Part shown: piece after piece, positions 1 through 10,060 of the stretch
Position numbering within the stretch: the first letter of the stretch is position 1
How the letters are laid out: the number at the start of each line of letters is the position of its first letter
Source: Saccharina japonica
Lineage: Eukaryota > Sar > Phaeophyceae > Laminariales > Laminariaceae
NCBI GenBank assembly: GCA_008828725.1
Contig: MEHQ01001039.1
Location: forward strand, 153,213 to 217,212
Reading direction: 5' to 3'
DNA length: 64,000 bases
The notes under the pieces: model-generated
What the model was told of the DNA's origin: nothing
Database searches by the model: none
The model's input: only the letters and a program-made list of their open reading frames with translations
Made by a program: the position numbers and the translations under genes

Positions 1-95
1 TCCCACGCCTACCGCAGCAAGAAGAGCAGCAGCGCGGCGAGGCAAGAGAGAGGAGAGAGGGGGTACTGGCTGCTGTAGTACGTAGACAAGACAAG

Positions 96-1170
96 ATGGA
101 GGAAAGTCCTGAAGTACCTTATGACCCGGCAGCTGCTGCCTCTGCCTCTTCCCCCGCCGTCCCGAGCGGCGTCGTCGGCAGTGGCGGAAGAGGCAGGGGA
201 CGTGGGAGAGGCAGGGGTGGGGGAGGCATCGCCATCGAAGGGATCGCAGAGCTGGACGCCAGTTTAGGCCGCCCTCCAGCCGGGCGCGGGGCTGGTGCTC
301 CTCCTCCTGCCGCGGGGGGTGGGAAGCCGCTGCCAAAGAAGGAAGGCAAGGATTTCCGCGGGCCGGACGGGCTGTTCAAGAAGGCGGACTGGACGTGCAC
401 GGCGTGCGGGAATGTGAACTGGGAGCGGCGACAGACCTGCAACAAGTGCCAGAACCAGAAGCCCAACGTTATCACCACTGATGAGGTGTGATACTCTCGC
501 TTTCATGCGATCGGATCAATCGCCCCTTCGAGTACTGCCAATGATGTGATACAGGATACAGCAGTATTGCTGTAACGATACTCTTGGCTGTCTGTTTTGC
601 GTTGTTCTTGTAGCTGTTGCTTCTGCTGTACTCGTACTCGTCGGGCCTCGTACTCATCGCATTTTATAGGATACGTCCTGAGCGGCGTGTACGCAGCAGT
701 TTTTATGTTTCCTCAGCTGCCGCACCTTTTTGCGTTGCATCGCCTATGATTTGATCCATGTTCCATGCGATCATATCGCTCAAAGGGAAGCTGCCCGCGA
801 CTGGGTGCCAGGTTTCGACTCTCTAGTCTCCAGGCTCCAGAGTACCGTCAAACCGTTGAAAACTCAAAGCCCCCGTACTGGCACTGTACGCAGGTCTCCG
901 TCTCCACGTATTGCACATGCTTACAACAGCAGCAGTAGCAGTAGCCCAGGACTCTTGGGGGTCTACGTCGAGCTTACAGCAGTGTACGGGTCTTGGCACT
1001 GGCCCTCTTATTTACTGGTACCTGGTACCAAGTACCTGGCACTTGGTATGTACAGGGTACAGCAGTCAGTACCTGATAAAGCAGTCGTAGTCTGGTGGAC
1101 TCTGCTGGTGTTCTGTTGAGTCCTCAAAAACAGCCGGCCGCGCGCGTACGTAGCGCACTCAACCAACAGA

Positions 1171-1202
<32 letters not shown>

Positions 1203-4200
1203 GCTGCCGCTGCCGCTGCTGGTTTTGCTGCTGTAAAAGTACGTACCAAAACTGAGTTTGAAAGCTGGAATGCACCAAGCTGCCTACTCGTAAAGCACGA
1301 CGCACAAGCCAAGACAAGCCTTACCGGGTAGCTTCTGTAATCGTCAGCGGTATACGAGGTGGCCTCTCAAGAAGCAGCCCTCCCCCAAAAGCAGTTTGAG
1401 GTAGCCCGACCGAAACGCCCCCCGTCTGTTTGCATCATAGCTCGGTTTAAAAACATCCCGTTTTTGCTGGCTCGGACACACACCGGGAACTTCAATCAGC
1501 GAACGCACAGTGAGCCCTAGGTAGTTTTATGGTGTGATGGGGACACCCTACGTACGTTTGTTGGTAGGCAAACGGCTAGATCTGTGAGTCGGTAGCATTT
1601 CATGTAGCATACCAGGTATGGGCTATGACACCACTCTCAACTGCTGCCTTACATGTACACCTGTGTGAGAGCACTACAGCAGTAGTTACTGTTAACTGTT
1701 ACATGGTAGCCCATAGGCCACCATACCTCACAGGCACGGTGGCGGAGACCGGGTCGGGGCGCAAAAAACAGATACATGACAAAGCTACGAGAAAAAACTC
1801 ATAATTACTATATCAACTAGTCAAGTAGAGGGCAGCTACACTATTAATAACTTGATCTTCCTCGAGTCTGGGTAGTCGTCAAAGATGGTGCGATCCCCGA
1901 TCGAGCGGCACTAAGCACGACAGAGCATTGGGCCGTATTTTCGTCGAGGATGTCGGTGACGCCTTGCGGCCTGCTTTTGCCTCGTATAGCAGTGACATAT
2001 ATATACGTGTCATACGTGGCGAAAGCAGGCCGCAAGGTGCCCCACCGACATCCTCGCCGAAACGGCTCAAAGCATGTCTTGGCTCGGTGCCGCTCGACCG
2101 CGGATCTCGTATTCTTTACGACTCCTCAGACTCCACAGGAAATTCAGATGAGTGCAGCTGTTGTCTACGTACTTGTTCTGTGAGCTTTGCCATTTATATC
2201 TGCTTTTGGCGCCTCGACCCGCTCGCTCCCCGCCGCCGCCGCGCCTGTGGGGTGTGGCGGCCTATGGGCTGTATGTATAGACAGTTTGCAGTAAGTAGGG
2301 CTGTCGAACTGGGCTATAATAACAGCTGTTGACTGTGTTGTCATTTGTCATAGCTCGTACCTGGTACATGATATATGTAACACGTGGCTGTGTTTATTTG
2401 TTATTTCGAAGCTTGTTGCATGAGCACACACGGCGTATGAGTTCAGAGGCAAGACGTGCGCAGAAAGAGTACCGCCTTTTGTACAGCGTTTGGAGCACTT
2501 ACAGCGGCTTTCGCAGGGCAGCTGGGCAGACAAAAAAAACAGTACGTACGTGTTACGTGCACGTGCATGTTATGCTGGTGCGTATATACTACTAATAGTA
2601 CAAAGTATTGGTTCGTTTGATAATTTTTGGCTTGAAAGGATCATAGCTATTGCTCATGTTTCCGGGTGGCAGCCGTACCGTCAGCATGATCTATGACATT
2701 CTTCCTGGGTTGGATCTGTACTACACAGATCCTGCGCAGCACCTCATAACGGCCGGTTAAGGTATAGATGGATTTACAGTAGATAGATAAAATCATGATC
2801 TGTCCGATGTGCGAGTAAAAACTGTTACCACTCTGACCGGGAATATAAGGAACGTTTCTACATTAAAATTCATTTGAAATGGTCCTTATATTTCGGTTCA
2901 GAGTGGTACCATTTTTTTCTCGTCTGTTGGTGCTGGTGGTGCTGGTGCTAGTGGTGGCGGTAATGGCGGTGGCGGTGGTGGTGGTGATACTGATGTTTCA
3001 TGCGTCTTTTGCCGTGACTAAACGCTTGTGGGCGGCAGGCGAGAGAGGGGCTCGGCGGCGGTTTCAACGAGCGCCAGGACCGGGCGTCGGTGGCAACGGT
3101 GGAGGTCGACGCGGACGGATACGACGACTTCGGCCGAAAGAAGATCAAGGCTCTCGCGGACAAGAAAGCCAAGGAGGTACGCCGCTTGCCACCGCTTGCC
3201 GTCGCTTTTTACTGCTGAACCAAATGAATAATTAGCATTCCCAACGTTGCTTGATTTTTTTTCGTGTAGCCCTGTCCTGGCCGTGGTTTACTCACACCAA
3301 CACGGATGTTGGGAAACTTATGTTTTCGAACGTTTCTCGACACTCCGCACCAAAAGTGGGAGCTGTCTTGGGTTTGTCTGGAGAAATCCCACTCCAGCGG
3401 CGGTAGGACAGGGTTTTTACGTTTTTAAGGGGCTCTTTCTTGTCTCTCCGCTTGGTCGTCGCTGCCTGGAAGCCCGATTCGCAGTTTTATAGGTTTGATG
3501 CGAGGCGGACAGGTTTGTAAGCCGTGTTGGGTGTCCCAGTAGGCACACCGATAACTGCGCGCATTGAGCGTTACTTATGCATGTGACAAGGTGACGAGGC
3601 GCTGGCCCGAACTCCACCTCGGGTGTCGCGTCTTAGCTTCCGACTCTCCCCTCAAGCACCCAAAACACAGTCCCGCCTCCCTCTGCCCATAAACATGCCT
3701 CCCTCTCTCCTCGCCTGCACCCCCCCGCTCTGCCGTGAGATGTAATTTGTGCCTAAACCCTCAGCCAAACCAACCAACCAAACATTTTTTTCAACCATTT
3801 TCCGCATCACGCCGCCCGGAACAAAACTTGCCGATGATGGAGGGGGTACATATAATGCATTCCTGGTATACACGATTATATTGTTTGTTTTTGTACGTAC
3901 GTACATACCCCCACCGGAGATCTATCTCCTGGTGGTTATTTTTTGTGCGAGCGGTCGGCTAAAAAACCTTCAGTTAGATGCGTCAAGTGTATATACTTCG
4001 AAGCATATATATGAATATGTACGACGTACTTCGTTTTTTTTTCCTTACAGTATGTCGGCGGCTGTTGGTTATGCAATACTATTTTTTTTCCCGTTCATTA
4101 AAAATAGGCGGCGGCCCTGGCGCGACTTCGCAAGTCGTTTGGAGGCGGCGTCTTGGGAGGCACTAGCCTTGCCCCTACCGGGAAGCCGCCGGTTCCTGGG

Positions 4201-6250
4201 CAGTTCGACGACGCTTCGCCTGCCACGTCGGTTACCACGTACGACAAGTTCGGCCGCCCGAAGCTTGCGGGCATCGGGCGCAGCGGCGACGGGGACGGTG
4301 GTGGTGGTGGCGGCGGCGGCGGTGGCAGCGGGGAGTCGGGGAGGGATAAGGAAGGGCGAGGTAGCGCCGGCGGGGATGCGGGCAGGGACTGGGATAGAAA
4401 CAGGTGCGCGTGTGTGATTTTGTTAGTGTGTACCAACTTTGTTTTTTTTCCGGGTTGTGTGTGCGTGTGTGTATGATTGGTGAGGGTGTGTTTAGTGTTT
4501 ATAGTTGGTTGAGTGTGTGTGCTTCGTGCTTCGTGAGTGGGTGTTGTGTGTTTTTTGCCAGCGTGTGCGTGTTTGTCTGGGGTTTCCTCGTTTTGTGCAC
4601 GCATGTTTGCTTTGCTAGGGTGTGAGCGGGGGAGGCGACAGGGAGCATGTAGTAAGTGCACAGTTATTTGCTCGACGTGCGTGGTCTGGTATCAGCAGGG
4701 TGGATTGCAGGCCATCTGACGTGGGCGATGGGGGGGGGGGGGGGGGGGCGGGAATCGATGGTGTGAACACGTATAGTACTAACATTGGGCACATGTTGGG
4801 GCGTGAGTCGTTTGTGCCTCAAAAAAAGCGGGCAAAGCTTTACCGCGCGAAAAGTTAGCGCCCATGTAACCAATGATATACGAGTGTTGTTCTTGTAGGT
4901 TGGGATTCATAAGTACAGTAGTGTATGTTGGACTCTTCTGGCAGCCGGTCGTATGTTTTACGTCGTAGTGCGCGTGCTCTACACCGTTTCTCCCTAACTC
5001 GTTTTGTCTTCGGTGATTCGAACAGGGATCGGGATAGGCGAGACAGAGGCAGCGACCGGGCCAGGGGGGGAGACAATGACAGGGACAGGCGGCGAGACAG
5101 GAGCAGGAGCAGGAGCAGAGAGAGGTGAGCGCGGCCTCGTGATGTTGAGGAATGCCTATCATAGCCCGTCCTTCAATCTGATAGCGTGGAGTTTTAGGCG
5201 TGCAGGCTGTTCACGTATTGCATTATTTTGCGGGATAGGAAGCACTTCCTGGTGGGATCAAGGAACGGGCGTGTAGACCCAATCCAACACCTATAACCCT
5301 GACCCCAACTTGGAGCCAAAAAAACCCAAAACTGGCGAGAAACGCGGCTCCGCCGCTTTCGCATCGATCGAGAAAAAATCTGACCTGCGGAACCACGACT
5401 CCGAAGTGACAACGCCGATCAAAAAAGCTGAGCGAAAAAAATCCGGGAATTTTCCGCGCTATGTAAAAGATGGTAAGACCTACTGGAGATGTCAGACCTC
5501 GGGGCATTGTTTGAAGTACTGTACGCACACGGGGCTGTTGCGACATGTGTTCGAGTTAGTATATATATTTGCGGGGAGCGCAATGATGGCAGTCATGTCG
5601 TGGCGGCGGCGCGCATGTCAAAACCCCAGAAAGACTGGCGGGACCAGTTGCGGTTGTTGCTGTTGACCCTTCACAGGAAGTATTCGAGCGTGTTATCATT
5701 TTTGCTAACTTGAACTGGTACACTTCGAAGTATATATGTACCAGTGATCACCCTGCACAGAACACCCAGAACTTTGGATTATCCGAGCGTTTTACCATTT
5801 TTGTGTCGTGACTTGTACCTGGTACTGGTGGGTACGGTATCAGTTTTGCTTTTACAGTATACACGTGCTCCAAACCCGAGGCGGCGGAATTGCACGTACG
5901 CATTCTCTGCGTTTGTGAGCGGCGGAACCCTTTTAAGAATGCTATTAACAATCGGGATTTGCAGCAACAACCGCAGCAGCAGCAGCAGTGGTATTGGGTA
6001 CCAGTATGGCCATCCTTCTGCAGCTTCGGTGTGGCTCTTCCCCAGACGCGCCGCCCCGCCCCGCCCATGATTGTGTTTTATGCAGGCTGATAAGACTCAA
6101 GGGTAAGGTGTTCGACGTCCCAACGCCAACCGCGTGCACACCCCTGACAACTGACTCGCCCGCCCCGCCCCGCCGCGCTGTTTGTTCTCCCCACCCAGGT
6201 CATCGAGGAGGAGGCGTAGTCGCTCAAGGAGTCGAGACAGGCGTCGCTGA
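96..6250 (+). CDS. ZRANB2-like RanBP2-type zinc finger / SR-rich splicing factor, five exons
   Basis: Exons 96-485, 3039-3176, 4108-4403, 5026-5124 and 6199-6250 join in frame into 324 residues ending in TGA. All four introns are GT-AG with compatible phases (0, 0, 2, 2). Residues 31-40 are a GR repeat. A single RanBP2-type zinc finger uses Trp99 and Cys101, 104, 115 and 118, with the NVNW core. Exon 2 carries GGGFNER followed by DGYDDFGRKK, closely resembling the segment after the zinc fingers of animal ZRANB2. Exon 3 ends in a Gly run, and exons 4 and 5 encode an RD/RS-rich tail (DRSRSRSRER, RSRSRSRDRRR). ZRANB2 is a nuclear protein that binds single-stranded GGU-containing RNA and influences alternative splicing. 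A similar role is inferred here. Animal ZRANB2 has two fingers; this has one. The ATG at 96 is the first in frame. Intron 1 is 2.55 kb and could hide a small exon, but the phases already fit. Confidence 0.88.
1171..1221. repeat. CTG/CCG triplet repeat
   Basis: About ten CTG units run into alternating CCGCTG units. It is open in several frames (poly-Ala or poly-Leu), but it lies inside intron 1 and no exon is supported. Confidence 0.9.
1598..2374. repeat. Long imperfect inverted repeat (foldback element)
   Basis: The left arm (about 1598-1990) and right arm (about 2005-2374) can be aligned almost end to end as reverse complements around a TATATATA-containing centre. Matching blocks, from outside in, are ACCAGGTA/TACCTGGT next to GCTATGACA/TGTCATAGC, TTACTG/CAGTAA, AGCCCATAGG/CCTATGGGCT, CAAAGCT/AGCTTTG, GAGCGGCA/TGCCGCTC, GAGGATGTCGG/CCGACATCCTC and TTGCGGCCTGCTTT/AAAGCAGGCCGCAA. 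The centre is best conserved and the ends are most diverged. Transcribed with the host gene, it would form a hairpin of nearly 800 nt. It could be an old foldback transposon or an inverted duplication. Confidence 0.8.
2828..2906. mobile_element. 79-bp mariner-like MITE, copy 1
   Basis: Terminal inverted repeats start CCACTCTG and continue through AATATAAGGA on both sides. The element is flanked by TA (2826-2827 and 2907-2908), the target of Tc1/mariner transposases. Copy 2 (40358-40436) has exactly the same length, and a right half lies near 58661-58688. There is no coding capacity, so the element is non-autonomous. Confidence 0.82.
4404..5025 (+). other. Intron 3 of the ZRANB2-like gene, G/T-rich with a G19 run
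   Basis: The first part is strongly G/T-biased (GTGTGT-rich, 4410-4600). It is followed by an uninterrupted G run at 4730-4748. No exon is seen. The other two introns, 3177-4107 and 5125-6198, contain only scattered palindromes and homopolymers. Confidence 0.7.
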
Positions 6251-8431
6251 GCTGATATTGGCCTGTTTAGTCTTCGGTTGAATCAGAGACCGCTGCGGTA
6301 GAGTAGTACGTAGCAGCTTCGCCCCGATGAAAAAAATCTACCCGCGTTTTTTGGCAACATGCTTGGAAGTATATAGGACTTTTGTTTTTGGCGTGTTAAA
6401 GGAGTTCGAAGAAAAGTTACCTCTGCGTCATCAACCGAAAGACTTATCTCGGGAGACAGGAAGGAGGACTCATTCGCTGCTGATGGCAGCTGCTCATGAT
6501 GACTCGCGAACGCTCGAATGACTGGATGTTTTTTTTGTTTACAATGCAAAGGCGAAACCTTTCTAAGCATGTCTAAAACGGGGGAGCAAGGGGAACAGAG
6601 GCATCTCCAGGGGGTGATTTTGTTCGTTATCTTCAAAGGGCGGCAGGCAGGGATAGTGGGGATTTAATTTTACACCCATCATGTTACGCGACGCCTATGA
6701 TACACTAATTTTGTTTTCAAGTCTCATTCCGAGTACATTGTCAATAAAACGTGGTTGTGTTCTACCAGGTATAAGGATTTTTAAAGTGGTGCTCGTCCCC
6801 AGGCTGGCATGGGCAGGGATGTGCGTTCTGCTTAGCTTCATAGCAGACGGGTCGCGAAATGTATGTACTGCTGTAGAATGGCGAGCATGTTGTGGAAGCA
6901 TTAGCCATTTATGTCCCGAGGCGTTGCCACACATGGTCCGATTGCGCTCGGAGCGAGTCGTGTCTACTCTACCAGTTTTCAATATTCCTTATCGACTACT
7001 CGCACTGGATGATCTTCATCAAAATAATGGAAGCACTGCTACGGTTACAAAGGAGCGGGGATCTGAGTGCCGCGCTCTTGCTAAACTTGGTGGTCGCCAT
7101 TAGAATACCCCACGTATCGCTACCACAACAGTTTAGTAAATTCACGTATACAGCGGATTCTAAGAAGAGGCTTACTTTGAAGCCTCATTATAAGCACGAG
7201 AGGAAAAAAAAGGGGCGTGCTTGAGCTCAAAACGTCTCAACCGTAAACACACACAAAATCATGCCAGATATCATCATTTTTTCAATGCGCATTTTTTGCA
7301 ATGCACGAGTCAGGAGCGCGACCACTCCACGCCGCCGCCGCCGCTTGTCGCTCCCAAATAATACATCCGTCGACCACCCGTACTGTACCGTGGGGCTATA
7401 AAATACTGGTGCAGTACTCGTAGAACTATCGGCTACGCATCAAGAAAACGTGTCACATACTGCTCTGCTGTGGAGGCGCGTGTGCGGGGACATTGTTCAA
7501 CGTCGGGGAGAAGCGAACGAAAATGCAACAATGGGCGCCCCCGTCCCTCCGAATGGGACACACCTGTACGTAAAATACGCCATGACTGCAGACAGGCGTG
7601 CAACACAAAACAACATAAAACATGCTGTCACCCTGACTCAGCTGACTGATGGTCTAAAAGCCCCAAACAAATAATATAAAAAGCAAAAAGCGCGGCGCTC
7701 AATCGAGAAGAATTCCGACCAGCCGTACATTTGTCACACTAAAATATCTTCACACTATCATAAGACGGTGCAGGCTGTAGCCCAACTGTAGTACATAAAA
7801 ACGAAAAAATGTGCTCTTGAACACCACACCCACGGGCACATCAAGCCCGAACAGTACGGTACACCTACCTGACGTAAACTCGCATGCTAACACACATGGT
7901 ACACATTCAACATCCATTCGTCGTGGCAAACACGGGGGGGGGAGAGACAGACGCAGGCACTGCTACCACTAGTGCCGCCCCCCTGTCGATCTAGCATCCT
8001 GTCTTCGCTATCACACGCATATACGTACGGGCATACATATCTATACATGTACTGTACGTACCTACTCGCGAGCTTGGCGCCTTCGGTTTCTTTGTGTCAA
8101 GACAAGGCCTTTGCCTACTTTCCCGCGCAACTGCTAGCTACCACCACCTACCGACCACACCCCATGTTTGCCAAACGTGTGCAATCGCACCATAATACTT
8201 ACAATATCATTTTCCCACCTTCCGTTCAAACACCCCCCCCCCCCTCCTCCACTCGAATCACCCCGCCCGATTCCGTGCCGCGTGCGATCGGCGCAGCGTC
8301 ATCGTCGATTCCGGACCGCCTTTTCTCGCTCTTGCAGGTCGCCGCGGAAGAGGGAAAACAGCAAAAACAAAACACCGTATACCTACAACGCTGCCTCGCT
8401 CCGCCGCCAATGGCCGCTACAGACCCCCATC
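6251..8431. other. Convergent intergenic region
   Basis: This lies between the stop of the ZRANB2-like gene and the stop of the minus-strand gene at 8432. It presumably holds both 3' UTRs. I see no family-like coding exon, only short open frames of low quality and one TACCAGGTA palindrome near 6766. A C-homopolymer sits near 8231-8244. Confidence 0.5.
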
Positions 8432-10060
8432 CTAGCGCGACAGGTTCAGCCGATGGGAGTCCACCCGCCTGAATTGCGCCAGCATAGCTTCCAGTTCCTT
8501 CGCCTCAAGCTCCTCCTGCTGCTCGCCCCTGCTCTGCCTCTTCTGGCCACCGGGATGAGCACCCCCTTTCCTTGCCCGGGATTTGTCGGGGGAGGCGACA
8601 AGGGGCGCGGCACAAGTGATGCCAGGTTCCTGGGCTGGTACACTGCGACGGCCGTCTCCAATGCCGCCGCCGCCGCCGACACCGACGCCACCGCTGCCGC
8701 CCCCACCCCTACCGCTGCCACTGCCGCCAACAGCAGCATCAACAGTAGCAGCACGTTTTTGTCTGTGCGCGCCACCCCCGCTCGCGCGTTGTTTTCCATG
8801 CGAAGAAGCCTTTCCGCCAAGACCGACGCTGCCAGTCGTTCTGCGTCTTTTCCCCACACCGCGACCAGGAGGCTCCTCTCCCCCCCCGAGCGGATCGGGC
8901 TCGTCCCCGTCATCGTCGGATAACCTCCACAGGCCGGTCGCGCGGGTCTCCTCCTCCTCGTCCTCCGACTCGCCGAACAAGGCACCCAGGTGCCACGACC
9001 CCCGAGGCGACTGAGAGCCCGCGCTTTGGTTAGGGGACGCCGGTTGCCAGGCGACCGCAGGCCGTACTTGTGAGGTCGTTGCCACCGGAACTGTTTGCGG
9101 TAGCGGCGGTGGCGGCGGCGGCGGCCCGCGGCTCACAGGGGCAGAAGACGCTCTTTTCTTCTTTTTGTTGCCGCCCTGAGCAGTGTCTTGGGGGCCCTTG
9201 GCTACTACTGCTGAGGCAGCCTCTTCTTCGCCCGAAAAAGCAACGGGTGGTGTGCTGATGTCTTTGCCCTCTCCATCAAAATCGAAGTGCGACCGCCCCC
9301 CCTGCGAGGGCGCGGATGAAGGTTTCGATGTCACCGTCGATGGAGGCTTGATGACCCCCTTCCCCTTCCCTTTTTTTTTGCCTCCGACCCCGACCCCCCT
9401 CCGTTGGGGCGCCTTCCTTCCCTCCTGGACCCTTGCTCCGTCTCTCGTCGCCAGGTTTCTCTTCTTGCTTGTTGTCTTCCGACCGTTGCCGGAGGATGAC
9501 GCGCAAGGCAAACTTACCGGAGTTGACAGAACAACCCCGCCCCGAGACTTCCTACTCTTCTTCAAACCCGCTGCCGCAGCAGCAGCTGCAGCACCGCTTC
9601 CTCCCGACCGTTTCGGCTTCCGGGTTTCCACCACCGAGGCTACCGACGAAGACGCGGACCCGTCGGTAACTTTCTTCAAGTTCGGCGGGGCCTTGATGGC
9701 CGGACCTGATCGACGAGCCGGCGTCTTCCCCGATTTTTTCGCCGGCGCGGGTACGAGCGAGCGCGACTGCTGTGCCGAATCCGCGGTAGGGCATCCCGCG
9801 GCAGGATATCCCGCAGCAGCAACAGCAGCAGCAGCGGAAGCGGAGGTGGAGGAAGCGCGAGCAACGCCCTCTTGGAGGTTGGAGTCGACACTGCTGTTGC
9901 ATCCCAGTGCTGCTATCCGTTGGGACGGCTTCCTGCCCCCACTCCGCGGACCGACGCCACAAGAAGACTGCTTGGTCGGCACGGCGGTGCCGGCCCCGGC
10001 CGTGCACGAGACAGGAAGGGTCTGACCATCCACATTTTCCTTGCCTTCTACCGAAGGCAT
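8432..10060 (-). CDS. Basic, low-complexity protein with N-terminal KEN motif, unrecognised
   Basis: A single open frame encodes 542 residues from ATG at 10058-10060 to TAG at 8432-8434. The frame stays open further upstream, but without another ATG. Most of it is compositionally biased: poly-Ala and Lys/Arg-rich blocks (RKTTSKKR, GGKKKGKGKG), a proline run, an acidic block (GESEDEEEE) and a long Gly-rich stretch. Residues 7-9 read KEN, the APC/C degron core, followed by V-D. The C-terminus is a charged, probably helical segment ending FRRVDSHRLNLSR. Basic composition suggests a nuclear, nucleic-acid-associated protein, but I do not recognise a family. A GTAAGT in coding orientation near 9508-9513 could be a donor, so an internal intron cannot be excluded. 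Long open frames on the opposite strand here are GC-rich shadows. Confidence 0.6.
   Translation of the reverse strand: MPSVEGKENVDGQTLPVSCTAGAGTAVPTKQSSCGVGPRSGGRKPSQRIAALGCNSSVDSNLQEGVARASSTSASAAAAVAAAGYPAAGCPTADSAQQSRSLVPAPAKKSGKTPARRSGPAIKAPPNLKKVTDGSASSSVASVVETRKPKRSGGSGAAAAAAAAGLKKSRKSRGGVVLSTPVSLPCASSSGNGRKTTSKKRNLATRDGARVQEGRKAPQRRGVGVGGKKKGKGKGVIKPPSTVTSKPSSAPSQGGRSHFDFDGEGKDISTPPVAFSGEEEAASAVVAKGPQDTAQGGNKKKKRASSAPVSRGPPPPPPPLPQTVPVATTSQVRPAVAWQPASPNQSAGSQSPRGSWHLGALFGESEDEEEETRATGLWRLSDDDGDEPDPLGGGEEPPGRGVGKRRRTTGSVGLGGKASSHGKQRASGGGAHRQKRAATVDAAVGGSGSGRGGGGSGGVGVGGGGGIGDGRRSVPAQEPGITCAAPLVASPDKSRARKGGAHPGGQKRQSRGEQQEELEAKELEAMLAQFRRVDSHRLNLSR

Larger units (their letters stand above)
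486..3038 (+). other. Intron 1 of the ZRANB2-like gene
   Basis: This GT-AG intron of about 2.5 kb shows no coding exon. It holds a CTG/CCG triplet run (1171-1221), a long imperfect hairpin (1598-2374) and a 79-bp mariner-like MITE (2828-2906). The palindrome TACCWGGTA occurs at about 1020, 1612 and 2357. Confidence 0.75.

Noticed and set aside
9183-10025. 280-residue plus-strand open frame
   Set aside because: It lies antisense to the minus-strand KEN-motif protein gene in GC-rich DNA. Its composition mirrors that gene and it has no domain.
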